Shown here piece by piece: positions 15,290-24,321 of a DNA stretch of 64,000 nucleotides (the first letter of the stretch is position 1; each line of letters opens with the position of its first letter). This DNA is from Aestuarierythrobacter sp037968495 (lineage in GTDB: Bacteria > Pseudomonadota > Alphaproteobacteria > Sphingomonadales > Sphingomonadaceae), in NCBI GenBank assembly GCA_037968495.1, contig JBBKVP010000060.1:19655-83654 (forward strand), read 5' to 3'. A model generated the notes under the pieces. It ran no database searches. It had not been told where the DNA came from and worked only from the letters and a program-made list of their open reading frames with translations. The translations under genes and the position numbers were made by a program.

Positions 15290-16762
15290 TCACCGCATGC
15301 TATCGAGCTTCTTTTGACGCCTTCTTTGGACGCTGCTGCCTATACCGATGGCCTCTCGGTACTTTGCAACTGTGCGCCGTGCGAGGTTGAAACCCTTGTC
15401 CTTGAGCAGTTCTACCAGCTTATCATCCGAGAGGATTTTCTTGGCATCTTCGCCGTCCACTAGGTTGCGGATTTCCGCCTTAACGGACTCTGCTGATACA
15501 TCGCCGCCGCCATCGGTTGACCCGACGCCGCTGGTGAAGAAGTATTTCAGCTCATAAGTGCCGCGGTCGCAGTGGAGGTATTTGTTCGAGGTCACCCGGC
15601 TGACCGTGCTTTCGTGCATTTCGATCTCGTCAGCCACGACTTTCAGTGTGAGCGGTTTCAGAGCGGAAACGCCCCGCCGGAAGAAACCGTCCTGCCGCTT
15701 CACGATTTCAGCAGCGACTTTGAGGATCGTCTTTTGCCGCTGGTCAAGTGCTTTCAGCAGCCAGTTGGCGTCGGTCAGTTTTTCGCCGAGCCAGGCTTTA
15801 CTTTCCTTATCCTGACACCCTTCGCGTAATTCCACGTAATAGGAGCGGTTCACGACCAGTCGCGGCAAGGTCGCTTGATTGAGCGATATATCCCAGCCCC
15901 CATCATCCGACTGTCCTATTAGAACGTCGGGCACCACGCTTTCGCCGCCGCCACTGGAGAAGCGCAGGCCGGGCTTTGGATCATAGCCGCGCAGTTCGTT
16001 CAGCATGTCGGCGAAGTCTTCATCATCGACATCGCACATGCGCCGCAGCTGGGCGAAAGACCCTTTCGCCACCAGATCAAGGTTTTCAATGAGCCGAGCC
16101 ATGCAGGGATCGTAGCGGTCAGCCTCGCGCGCTTGCAGGGCGAGGCATTCGCTTAAGGTACGCGCGCCAACGCCTGTGGGATCGCAGGACTGGATAATCA
16201 CCAATGCGCTTTCGACCTGCGCCAGTTCGACATTCAGCTCGCGGGTTATTTCGCGCAAATCGGTGGCGACATATCCCGCCTCATCCAACTGACCGATAAG
16301 GTGCCGTGCGATAAACAGCTCCTTGGGGGTGGTCGCGACTGTGCCGACCTGCTCCTCAAGATGCTGCGCCAAAGTAATGTCACCCTCGCCGCGTTCGTCG
16401 ATCGACATGACATCGATCGATCCGCCAGACGATGCCGCGCTGCCCCATTCAGCGTCGCCCGGGTTCTTGTCGCCGTGCAAGGCCTCCGGCGACACGTCGA
16501 GCGGGCGATCGCCTTCGCCAAGCCCGTTTTCAAGCAAACTATCGGTCGAGCTTTCCTCTGCGGTTGAGGGCAGTTCGTTGTCTTCAGCGGCTCGCTCGCT
16601 TACTTCCCCTGCCTCAAGCAGCGGGTTCGATTCCAGCGCGTCGCCGATGAAGGCTTCGATCTCGAGGTTCGACAATGCCAGCAGCTTGATTGCTTGCTGC
16701 AATTGCGGCGTCATCACCAGCGATTGGGATTGCCTGAGGTCGAGACGGGGACCGAGGGCCAT
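15290..16762 (-). CDS. rpoN: RNA polymerase sigma-54 factor
   Basis: 490-residue sigma-54. Region I is Gln/Leu-rich at the N-terminus (LDLRQSQSLVMTPQLQQAIKLLALSN), followed by an acidic region II (~50-125), the core-binding domain, and the C-terminal RpoN box ARRTVAKYRE that reads the -24 element. It needs an activator ATPase; none is in the window. Downstream of lptB on the same strand (26 bases), the usual alphaproteobacterial neighbourhood, though no hpf/raiA or ptsN follows here: ctrA does. Confidence 0.97.
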   Translation of the reverse strand: MALGPRLDLRQSQSLVMTPQLQQAIKLLALSNLEIEAFIGDALESNPLLEAGEVSERAAEDNELPSTAEESSTDSLLENGLGEGDRPLDVSPEALHGDKNPGDAEWGSAASSGGSIDVMSIDERGEGDITLAQHLEEQVGTVATTPKELFIARHLIGQLDEAGYVATDLREITRELNVELAQVESALVIIQSCDPTGVGARTLSECLALQAREADRYDPCMARLIENLDLVAKGSFAQLRRMCDVDDEDFADMLNELRGYDPKPGLRFSSGGGESVVPDVLIGQSDDGGWDISLNQATLPRLVVNRSYYVELREGCQDKESKAWLGEKLTDANWLLKALDQRQKTILKVAAEIVKRQDGFFRRGVSALKPLTLKVVADEIEMHESTVSRVTSNKYLHCDRGTYELKYFFTSGVGSTDGGGDVSAESVKAEIRNLVDGEDAKKILSDDKLVELLKDKGFNLARRTVAKYREAIGIGSSVQRRRQKKLDSMR

Positions 16763-16788
16763 ATGTTAGATTCCGGCGAGCAGTCGCA

Positions 16789-17586
16789 TCAGAGCGTGAA
16801 GCCTTCGCCCAGATACAGGCGCCGCACGTTCTCGTCGGCGACAAGTGCTTGCGGGGTGCCGGCGAACAAAACTTGCCCGCCATATATAATGCAGGCGCGG
16901 TCGACGATTTCGAGCGTCTCTCGGACATTATGATCGGTAATCAGCACGCCGATGCCGCGCGTCTTCAGGTCTTTGACCAAATCGCGAATGTCGCTGATCG
17001 ACAGCGGGTCGATCCCAGCAAAGGGTTCATCCAGCAGCATGATCGAAGGCTTTGCCGCCAGCGCGCGCGCGATTTCGCAGCGGCGGCGTTCACCGCCTGA
17101 TAGCGCCATCGCGGGGCTGGAGCGCAGGCGGGTCAGGCCAAATTCGTCGAGCAGGCGTTCGAGTTCAGAAGCGCGGGTATCCTTATCCGGCTCGACCATT
17201 TCGAGCACCGCATTGATGTTCTGTTCGACCGTCAATCCGCGAAAGATGCTGGTTTCTTGAGGCAGATACCCAAGGCCAAGGATCGCGCGGCGATACATCG
17301 GCAGCTTGGTTACATCTTCGCCGTCCATCAGGATGCGGCCTTCATCCGGGCGAACGAGGCCCATGATGGAATAGAAGCATGTTGTCTTGCCGGCACCGTT
17401 CGGGCCGAGCAGGCCAAGCACTTCGCCCTTGCCAACGGTCAGAGAGATATCCGTCAGCACCGCGCGCTTGTCATAACTCTTGGCGATGGAGACAACTTCC
17501 AGCCCGCCTTGCGGAATAGGCGGCGCGGCGCCTTCTTCCAATACCTCGGGATCCTGCAACGTCTGTGTCTCGTCTAATGCGCTCAT
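16789..17586 (-). CDS. lptB: LPS export ABC transporter ATPase
   Basis: 265-residue ABC ATPase of the Lpt machine that pulls lipopolysaccharide from the inner membrane to the cell surface. Walker A GLLGPNGAGKTT, Q-loop YLPQETSIFRGLTVEQNI, signature LSGGERRRCEIARAL, Walker B IMLLDEPFAGIDPL, and switch His in LITDHNVRETL are intact. The N-terminal ~25 residues are an acidic extension. lptA and lptC are not next to it in this window; upstream is a divergent membrane protein gene. Co-transcribed with rpoN, as in many proteobacteria. Confidence 0.96.
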   Translation of the reverse strand: MSALDETQTLQDPEVLEEGAAPPIPQGGLEVVSIAKSYDKRAVLTDISLTVGKGEVLGLLGPNGAGKTTCFYSIMGLVRPDEGRILMDGEDVTKLPMYRRAILGLGYLPQETSIFRGLTVEQNINAVLEMVEPDKDTRASELERLLDEFGLTRLRSSPAMALSGGERRRCEIARALAAKPSIMLLDEPFAGIDPLSISDIRDLVKDLKTRGIGVLITDHNVRETLEIVDRACIIYGGQVLFAGTPQALVADENVRRLYLGEGFTL

Positions 17587-17756
17587 GCACTCTGTCTAAC
17601 CTGCATATGAGCCTTGCGAAACCCGCAATTACCCTACAAAGGTAAGCTTTGTGCATGGCCTAGCAGAATTCGCGTGAAATTGGCCACTTGGTTAGCGCTC
17701 TTGATCAAGGGGCATCGTTCTGGTCTACTCCGACTTGGAGAGTGAAGGAGACTGAC

Positions 17757-18131
17757 ATGGCAAAGGTGATGCCCAAGTCGTATTCAGCCGAGACAGAGCA
17801 GGCAAAGCCGCTCGATTGGCGCAAGAAGATGAGCGACAATGTCGCGTGGGCTCTGCTGGTCTATACCGCCATGCAGATTTTCGTGACCGTCAAAGCAATC
17901 AAGGGCGAGGGCGCTTCGATCCTGCCCTATTTGGCACTGGTTGTTCTGGTTGCCGGGATAATTCCGGCTTGCCGTGCATTTGAGAAGAGATGGGAATATC
18001 TCGACAACACTCAAGCAGCCGATCTGTCCTACAAATCGGCGTTCAACCGCGACCGAGCCGTGTTGTGGATCCTGGCCATTTTTCTCCCGCTAGCGCTGAC
18101 TGGTCTGTACAAACTATTCTTCGGCAGCTGA
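17757..18131 (+). CDS. Small three-helix membrane protein, function unknown
   Basis: 124 residues, not recognised as a named family. Three hydrophobic segments (WALLVYTAMQIFVTVKAI, ILPYLALVVLVAGIIPACRAF, AVLWILAIFLPLALTGLYKLFF) follow a basic, charged N-terminus (MAKVMPKSYSAETEQ). ATG 17757 has GAAGGAG ahead of it. The stop overlaps or lies inside the start region of the downstream MscS gene, so the two are coupled and it may be an accessory of that channel (inference). Confidence 0.75.
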   Translation: MAKVMPKSYSAETEQAKPLDWRKKMSDNVAWALLVYTAMQIFVTVKAIKGEGASILPYLALVVLVAGIIPACRAFEKRWEYLDNTQAADLSYKSAFNRDRAVLWILAIFLPLALTGLYKLFFGS

Positions 18132-19531
18132 TACATTCTTTCTTTGGCCCGTTTCGATGGGCGGCGCTTCTTTCTCTTGCATTCCTGACAGTCGCTGCCG
18201 AGCCAACATTGGCGTTGTCACCCGCGGCAGATGCGCCAGTTGATGCGGCCACTCCGCCAGTAACCCAGATAGATAATGAGCAGCCGCCGCGCGAAGATGA
18301 ACGTATTGCGACCCGGCTTGGTGCAATCTTTGATGAAATACCTGAACTTGAGAACGTTGAGATTGATGTCAGCGAGGGCGTCGTAACTCTGTCGGGCATT
18401 GTCCCGTCGGCTGAAGATATCGCGCGGGCCGAAGGAATCGTCTCGCGCGTCAACGGCGTCGTGACGCTGGAAAATAACCTTGAGCGCGATATTTCCGTCG
18501 GCGAGAGTCTCGATAATCTCGGCGGCCTCAAAGATCGCTTCGCTGATTTTACTGCGATGTTGCCGCTTATCGGCCTTGCGCTGGCGGTTGCCCTTGTAAT
18601 TAGCCTTATCGGCTATGTTATCGCCGGGCTGACCGGAATCTGGCGCAAGATCATGCCAAACTCCTTTTTGGCTGAACTTATTGCCACTGCCATTCGCTTT
18701 GCCTTTGTGGTCGGCGGGATCGTGATTGCTCTCGACATGATCGGAGCGACGGCATTGCTTGGCGCTGTCTTGGGCGGCGCGGGCGTTATCGGCCTGGCAC
18801 TCGGTTTTGCGATGCGCGATACCGTCGAAAACTATGTCGCCTCGTTGATGCTATCTCTGCGCCAGCCGTTCCGCGCGAACGATCATGTTCTGATCGACGA
18901 TTTGGAGGGCCGGATCATTCGCCTGACTAGCCGCGCCACGATTATGATGACGTTGGATGGTAATCACCTGCGAATTCCCAATTCGACAGTCTTTAAGGCG
19001 GTCATCCTCAATTACACGACCAACCCGCAGCGTAGGTTCGAATTCGAGCTAGGCGTGGATGCAGACGATGATCCGCGCGCGGCGCGAAGGCTGGGTATCG
19101 AGACACTGGCGGGGTTGCCATTCGTATCCAGCGAACCGGCGCCCGAGGCGCGGATAGATCAGGTCGGTGATTCCAACATCGTCATTCGCTTCCTGGGTTG
19201 GATCGATCAGCGCGAGGCGGACTTCCACAAGGCGCGTAGCAAGGCCATTCCTGCCGTAAAGGATGCGCTTGAATGCGCCGGCTTTGCGCTGCCAGAACCG
19301 ATTTACCGGTTGCGGTTCGATCCGGGCACGCCGCTGCCGTTTGAAAATGTGGCGAGCGGGACTATCGAAGCAAATGCGAAGGCCGAGGTGGAAAAGCCGC
19401 CACGCGAACCGTTGCCGGAAGATAATGTGGACGTCGCTCCGAAGGATGACATCGCGCAAATGGTCCACGCTGAACGCTCAGCGGAACCGGACGGAAACGA
19501 CCTGCTCGATAGCGGGCGCCCGGTCGAATAA
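18065..19531 (+). CDS. BON-domain mechanosensitive channel (MscS family)
   Basis: About 488 residues. A signal-peptide-like segment (FRWAALLSLAFLTVAAEPTLALS) is followed by a periplasmic BON-like domain (IATRLGAIFDEIPELENVEIDVSEGVVTLSG), transmembrane helices (LPLIGLALAVALVISLIGYV and next), the pore helix GAVLGGAGVIGLALGFAMRDTVENYVASL, and an MscS cytoplasmic domain. It should release osmolytes under membrane tension. The C-terminus is Pro/Glu/Asp-rich. The start is unsettled: GTG 18065 is the nearest canonical codon; an ATG at 17990 overlaps the previous gene more; a CTG at 18128, overlapping the upstream TGA, would give the neatest signal peptide. Confidence 0.88.
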   Translation: MDPGHFSPASADWSVQTILRQLIHSFFGPFRWAALLSLAFLTVAAEPTLALSPAADAPVDAATPPVTQIDNEQPPREDERIATRLGAIFDEIPELENVEIDVSEGVVTLSGIVPSAEDIARAEGIVSRVNGVVTLENNLERDISVGESLDNLGGLKDRFADFTAMLPLIGLALAVALVISLIGYVIAGLTGIWRKIMPNSFLAELIATAIRFAFVVGGIVIALDMIGATALLGAVLGGAGVIGLALGFAMRDTVENYVASLMLSLRQPFRANDHVLIDDLEGRIIRLTSRATIMMTLDGNHLRIPNSTVFKAVILNYTTNPQRRFEFELGVDADDDPRAARRLGIETLAGLPFVSSEPAPEARIDQVGDSNIVIRFLGWIDQREADFHKARSKAIPAVKDALECAGFALPEPIYRLRFDPGTPLPFENVASGTIEANAKAEVEKPPREPLPEDNVDVAPKDDIAQMVHAERSAEPDGNDLLDSGRPVE

Positions 19532-19537
19532 ACCCGC

Positions 19538-20065
19538 TTAGGCTTTCGCCCGCTCGATAGCTTCGATCACGATCTTGCGGGCCTCTGCCGCATCACCCCA
19601 AAGGCCGACCCGAACCCACTTTTCAGCTTCCAGATCTTTATAGTGGGTGAAGAAATGCTCGATCTGCTGGAAGATGATCGAGGGCAAATCCTTCGTCTCA
19701 CCGACGTCTGAATAATACGGGAAAGTCGTGTCGACTGGCACGCAGATGATCTTCTCGTCGCCGCCATGTTCGTCTTCGAGGTTCAGCACACCAATCGGGC
19801 GGGCGCGCACAACGCAGCCGGCGATGAACGGGCTGCGGGCGATAACCAGCGCATCCAGCGGGTCGCCATCGGGTGAGAGCGTATGCGGTACGAAGCCGTA
19901 ATTCGCCGGATAGCGCATCGGCGTGTGCAGGATGCGGTCGACGAACAATGCGCCAGACGCTTTGTCGAATTCATACTTCACCGGTTCGCCGCCTGTGGGC
20001 ACTTCGATGATGACATTAAGGCTTTCGGGCGGATTATCGCCGATGGGGATTTTGTCGATTTGCAT
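19538..20065 (-). CDS. ppa: Inorganic diphosphatase
   Basis: 175-residue family I pyrophosphatase that hydrolyses PPi to phosphate, driving biosynthesis. The signature DGDPLDALVI carries the metal-binding Asp residues; NYGFVPHTLSPDG and the YYSDVGETKDLPS region complete the active site. ATG 20065 (MQIDKIPIG) was chosen by family length; 12 extra codons upstream are open. Convergent with the MscS gene, 6 bases apart, and divergent from hisS. Confidence 0.96.
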   Translation of the reverse strand: MQIDKIPIGDNPPESLNVIIEVPTGGEPVKYEFDKASGALFVDRILHTPMRYPANYGFVPHTLSPDGDPLDALVIARSPFIAGCVVRARPIGVLNLEDEHGGDEKIICVPVDTTFPYYSDVGETKDLPSIIFQQIEHFFTHYKDLEAEKWVRVGLWGDAAEARKIVIEAIERAKA

Positions 20066-20174
20066 GGCCGCGCTCTTAAGCCCATTGCTGCGCTGCAGCA
20101 ATGGGAGAATTGGCCGAATTTGCGCTTGCTAAACAGATTGCGGCTTGTCGCGCGCTTGGGCTAGGGCGCAAGGC

Positions 20175-21443
20175 ATGGCCAAACAGCAAACACCTCAAGC
20201 AATCCGGGGCACACAAGACATCTTCGGCGCAGAAGCGGAGGCTTTCGCCTTCGTCGTCGAAACATTCGAGCGTATTCGCAAGCTCTACCGCTTCCGCCGC
20301 GCCGAAATGCCCGTGTTTGAAAAGACTGAAGTTTTCGCGCGTTCCTTGGGCGAGACGACCGATGTTGTGTCGAAGGAAATGTACTCCTTCGACGATCGCG
20401 GCGGGGAGTCGCTGACTCTGCGACCGGAGTTTACTGCCGGTATCGCGCGCGCTTATCTGACCAATGGCTGGCAGCAGCACGCGCCGCTGAAACTGGCAAC
20501 GCACGGCCCGCTGTTCCGCTACGAACGCCCGCAAAAGGGTCGCTACCGTCAGTTCCACCAGATCGATGCCGAGATCATCGGCGCGGGCGAACCGCAGGCC
20601 GATGTCGAGCTGCTCGTAATGGCCGACCACCTGCTGAAGGAGCTGGGCATTCATGATGTCACGCTGCACCTCAACACGCTTGGTGACGGGGAAAGCCGCG
20701 AGGCATGGCGCGCCGCGCTCGTCGAATATTTCCGCGCCGTGAAGGATGATCTGTCTGAGGATTCGCAGGAGAGGCTGGAGAAAAACCCGCTCCGCATTCT
20801 CGACAGCAAAGACCGCAACGATAAGCCGTTTCTAGCGGGTGCGCCGAAGATTGACGATTTCCTGTCGGACGAAGCGCGCGATTTCTTCGCGCAGGTAACG
20901 GCCGGACTTGATGCCGCTGGCGTCAAATGGGTGCGGGCCGAGGCGCTAGTGCGCGGGCTGGACTATTACCGCCACACGGCGTTCGAGTTTATTCCTGACG
21001 AAGGCAGCGCGTCTGCCGATGCGCTGGGATCCCAAAGTACGGTGCTTGGCGGCGGGCGTTATGATGGTTTGATGGAGAGTCTTGGCGGTCCGGCTACGCC
21101 TGCGGTTGGTTGGGCTGCAGGTATCGAACGGCTCGTTATGTTGGTCGCGGAACGTGTAGATGAGCCAGCAGAATGTATCGTCGTAGCTGAGAATGATGAT
21201 TGCATTTCGCAAGCCACTACGATCATTGCTGAATTGCGCCGGGGCGGCATTCGTGCCGAAATGATGGCGCATGGTTCGCCACGAAAGCGTTTCGACAAAG
21301 CTGTTAAAGCTGGAGCCGGAATGATCTTGGTGGTTCGAAGAGATTCAGACGGAAACGTGACGTGGGGCGCTAGTGGCCAAGGCGATCTCTATGAGCGCCT
21401 AAATCAAGTCATTCCGTCCATAATGCAAACTCTGAAAAAATGA
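20175..21443 (+). CDS. hisS: Histidine-tRNA ligase
   Basis: 422-residue class II synthetase charging tRNA-His. Motif 1 is in VFEKTEVFARSLGETTDVVSKEMYSF, motif 2 in TLRPEFTAGIARAY with FRYERPQKGRYRQFHQID, the histidine-binding GLDYYRHTAFEF, and motif 3 VGWAAGIERLVML; an anticodon-binding domain follows. ATG 20175 chosen from family length. It is the first gene of a translationally coupled set: its TGA overlaps the prfA ATG as ATGA. Confidence 0.96.
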   Translation: MAKQQTPQAIRGTQDIFGAEAEAFAFVVETFERIRKLYRFRRAEMPVFEKTEVFARSLGETTDVVSKEMYSFDDRGGESLTLRPEFTAGIARAYLTNGWQQHAPLKLATHGPLFRYERPQKGRYRQFHQIDAEIIGAGEPQADVELLVMADHLLKELGIHDVTLHLNTLGDGESREAWRAALVEYFRAVKDDLSEDSQERLEKNPLRILDSKDRNDKPFLAGAPKIDDFLSDEARDFFAQVTAGLDAAGVKWVRAEALVRGLDYYRHTAFEFIPDEGSASADALGSQSTVLGGGRYDGLMESLGGPATPAVGWAAGIERLVMLVAERVDEPAECIVVAENDDCISQATTIIAELRRGGIRAEMMAHGSPRKRFDKAVKAGAGMILVVRRDSDGNVTWGASGQGDLYERLNQVIPSIMQTLKK

Positions 21444-22507
21444 CCATACCCGAAGAACGTCTTCGCCAAATCGGCAACCGTTTCTCCGAACTTGAGGCGC
21501 GGCTTGGCTCCGGGTCGCTGGAAGGCGAGGCCTTTGTCCAAGCGAGCCGCGATTATTCCGAGCTGGAGCCCGTCGCGAAAATCGCCGCCGAGATTAAGTC
21601 GGCGCGCGAGGAAATTGCGGGTCTCGAAGAAATGCTCGCTGACCCTGAAATGAAAGCGATGGCTGAGGACGAACTTGCGGCCATTCGCGAGCGTTTGCCC
21701 GATGCCGAACGCGCCCTCGCCATAGCTTTGCTGCCGCGTGACAGCGCCGATGCGAAGCCCGCGATGCTCGAAATTCGCGCAGGCACGGGCGGTGACGAAG
21801 CGGCTTTGTTCGCGGGCGATCTTTACCGGATGTATGAACGCTTTGCTTCGGAACAGGGCTGGAAAGTCGAACCGGTTAGCATGAGCGCCAGCGAAGTCGG
21901 CGGCTTCAAGGAAGTGGTCGCACATATCACCGGCACGGGCGTGTTCGCGAAAATGAAGTTTGAAAGCGGCGTCCACCGCGTCCAGCGTGTGCCCGAAACC
22001 GAAAGCGGCGGGCGCATTCACACATCCGCGGCGACTGTGGCCGTGCTGCCGGAGCCGGACGAGGTCGATGTGAAGATCGATCCGGGCGACCTCAAGATCG
22101 ACACCTATCGCGCCAGCGGGGCGGGCGGCCAGCACGTCAACACCACCGACAGCGCGATCCGGATCACCCACTTGCCGACTGACACTGTGGTCACGTGCCA
22201 AGATGGCCGCAGCCAGCACAAAAACCGCGAACAGGCGATGAAGGTGCTGCGTGCGCGACTGTTCGAAGCGCAGCGCGATGCAGTGCAGGGCGCCGAAGCA
22301 GAAGCGCGCAAGGCGATGGTCGGATCAGGCGACCGCAGCGAACGCATACGCACGTACAATTTTCCGCAAGGCCGCGTGACTGATCACCGCATTGGCCTGA
22401 CGCTCCACAAACTGCCCGAGGTGCTTGCGGGCACCGGACTTAGCGAAATGATCGATGCCTTGATTGCAGAAGACGAGGCCAAACGCCTCGCCTCGTTGGA
22501 AGGCTGA
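21440..22507 (+). CDS. prfA: Peptide chain release factor 1
   Basis: 355-residue class I release factor ending translation at UAA and UAG. The catalytic GGQ motif is in RASGAGGQHVNTTDSAIR. The downstream prmC encodes the methyltransferase that modifies this Gln, and the genes overlap by one base (TGATG), so both are made together. Its own start overlaps the hisS stop (ATGA). Confidence 0.97.
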   Translation: MTIPEERLRQIGNRFSELEARLGSGSLEGEAFVQASRDYSELEPVAKIAAEIKSAREEIAGLEEMLADPEMKAMAEDELAAIRERLPDAERALAIALLPRDSADAKPAMLEIRAGTGGDEAALFAGDLYRMYERFASEQGWKVEPVSMSASEVGGFKEVVAHITGTGVFAKMKFESGVHRVQRVPETESGGRIHTSAATVAVLPEPDEVDVKIDPGDLKIDTYRASGAGGQHVNTTDSAIRITHLPTDTVVTCQDGRSQHKNREQAMKVLRARLFEAQRDAVQGAEAEARKAMVGSGDRSERIRTYNFPQGRVTDHRIGLTLHKLPEVLAGTGLSEMIDALIAEDEAKRLASLEG

Positions 22508-23340
22508 TGACCAAAGTCGCCGACGCTCTGCGCGAGGCGGCTGCCAAATTGGCCGAAACGAGCGACACGGCGCGGCTTGACGCTGAATTGCTGATGGCAG
22601 AGGCGCTGGGCGTGGACCGTTCCGCGATGTTGCTGGGCCGGATGCAAGATGAGGTGCCGCGTGACTTCGCCGGCTTAATCGCGAGGCGAGCGCATAGCGA
22701 ACCGGTCGCTTACATCCTAGGACATCAAGAATTCTACGGGCACGAATTTCTGGTCACGCCCGAAGTACTGATTCCGCGCGGCGATAGCGAAACCATCGTT
22801 GATGCTGCGCTCGCACATGATTTTAAACGAGTGCTCGACTGCGGAACGGGGGCGGGAGCACTTTTGCTCAGCGTGCTCGCTGAACGGCCCGAAGCGGCAG
22901 GTGTCGGGATTGATGCCTCGCTTGGCGCTCTTGCGGTCGCGGCAGCGAATGCTGGAAAGCTGGGTATGGCTGACCGGACCCATATGCTCAGCCGCAATTG
23001 GCGTGAGGAGGGCTGGACGGAAGGGCTGGGCCAGTTCGACCTGATCCTCGCGAATCCGCCCTATGTCGAGAATTCTGCCGATCTTGCCCCCTCTGTGGCG
23101 GGGTTCGAACCGTCCCAGGCGCTCTTTTCTGGGGATGAAGGGCTGGATGATTACCGAATTTTGATCCCGCAATTGACCGATTTGCTCACTTTTGGCGGAA
23201 ATGCGATTATCGAGATCGGCTTTTTACAAGCCGAAGCAGTTACACAAATCGCTGAAAATGCTGGATTTGCGGCAAATCTCCACCATGATCTGGCAAAAAG
23301 GCCACGCGCGCTTCATCTCGTGGAAAGGCGAATGTTTTAG
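22507..23340 (+). CDS. prmC: Release factor glutamine methyltransferase
   Basis: 277-residue SAM-dependent N5-glutamine methyltransferase for the GGQ motif of release factors. SAM-binding motif VLDCGTGAGALLLSVL and catalytic NPPYVE are clear; an N-terminal helical domain precedes. It starts at the A of the prfA stop. The stop is followed at once by a small perfect hairpin (23341-23353), the beginning of the structured spacer before the DUF4167 gene. Confidence 0.95.
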   Translation: MTKVADALREAAAKLAETSDTARLDAELLMAEALGVDRSAMLLGRMQDEVPRDFAGLIARRAHSEPVAYILGHQEFYGHEFLVTPEVLIPRGDSETIVDAALAHDFKRVLDCGTGAGALLLSVLAERPEAAGVGIDASLGALAVAAANAGKLGMADRTHMLSRNWREEGWTEGLGQFDLILANPPYVENSADLAPSVAGFEPSQALFSGDEGLDDYRILIPQLTDLLTFGGNAIIEIGFLQAEAVTQIAENAGFAANLHHDLAKRPRALHLVERRMF

Positions 23341-23570
23341 GGCTTGGCAAGCCTGCTGCATCGCGGTAGGCCTATAAACAGGCCAGCGGAAGGATTTGTC
23401 CTCCGCCCGGCCCAGCTCCAACATTTGTAGCGAAGTGGGTAAACGCCCGAAATGCAACGCAAATGGGGGGTCCAAACCCGCGAGGTCGCGGGTACGGGCA
23501 TGGATGAGGGCTCTTGTGATTGCGCTATGGCAATGATGCCGGGCAATCCCGATTTAGGAAGACTATTCCT
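23341..23570 (+). other. Structured leader/possible RNA before the DUF4167 gene
   Basis: 230 bases without a gene but with three hairpins in the first 66: GGCTT-GGC-AAGCC (23341-23353), GGCCT-ATAAAC-AGGCC (23369-23384) and GCGGA(A)GGA-TTTG-TCC-TCCGC (23386-23406). The rest contains further short complementary stretches. No T-run follows the hairpins, so they are not terminators. It could be a cis-regulatory 5' leader or a small RNA; no known riboswitch class was recognised. Confidence 0.4.
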
Positions 23571-24281
23571 TTGAATAACAATAATAACCGCAATAATAAC
23601 AACAACCGCCGTCGTGGTCGTAATAATCCTCGGCAGCAGGGTGGTGGCGGGATCAACCAAAACAACCGGATCGACAATCGTGCGCGCGGAAACGCTGCGC
23701 AGATGCTTGATAAATATAAGAAGCTGGCCTCCGACGCCGCGCTCAATGATGACCGTGTGCAGCAGGAATATTACCTGCAGTTCGCGGATCACTATTTCCG
23801 CGTGATTGCAGACAATAAGGCGCTTCTGGACGAACAGCGTGCCAAGCGTGATGATAATCAGAACGACCGTTCGGATAACTCTGATGACGACAACGATGAT
23901 CACGGCCCGAGCCGTGCTCGTAGCCGAAATCAGCGTGACGATAGCGACCAAAGTGGCCGCGACCAGAACCCGCGCAACCGTGGCAACCGCGATGGCGGGC
24001 GCGATAGTTCGGGCGGCAACGACCGTGACGAAAATCCCTTCACCCGCGATGATCGCCCGCAATCTGATGAGCAGACTTCGGACAAGCCCAAGGCCGCAAT
24101 GCCGCGCACGCGCCGCCCGCGTAAGGTGGACGCTGCACCGGAAGGCGAGCTCGACATGGCGGTTCTCCCACCAGCCATTGGCGGTTCCTCCGACGCTGTG
24201 GAAGCACCCAAGAAAGTTCGCAAGCCTCGCGTGCGGAAGCCGGCTTCGGATGAAGGTGATTCGCTCGAAGCAGTTGGCTGA
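23571..24281 (+). CDS. DUF4167 domain protein
   Basis: 236 residues. The N-terminus is a run of Asn and Arg (NNNNNRNNNNNRRRGRNN), then the DUF4167 core at about 40-80 (GNAAQMLDKYKKLASDAALNDDRVQQEYYLQFADHYFRVIADN), then a long disordered, charged tail with Lys/Pro/Arg stretches. Common in alphaproteobacteria and suspected to bind nucleic acid because of its basic tracts. A TTG at 23571 with AGGA 12 bases before is the likely start; another TTG at 23520 is possible. Confidence 0.85.
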   Translation: MNNNNNRNNNNNRRRGRNNPRQQGGGGINQNNRIDNRARGNAAQMLDKYKKLASDAALNDDRVQQEYYLQFADHYFRVIADNKALLDEQRAKRDDNQNDRSDNSDDDNDDHGPSRARSRNQRDDSDQSGRDQNPRNRGNRDGGRDSSGGNDRDENPFTRDDRPQSDEQTSDKPKAAMPRTRRPRKVDAAPEGELDMAVLPPAIGGSSDAVEAPKKVRKPRVRKPASDEGDSLEAVG

Positions 24282-24321
24282 GCGCGGAGACCTATCGACC
24301 AAGGCCGGAGCGATTTTCTGA

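Noticed and set aside
23341..23570. SRP RNA, 6S RNA, tmRNA or RNase P RNA
   Set aside because: No characteristic conserved segments seen; kept only as a structured leader.
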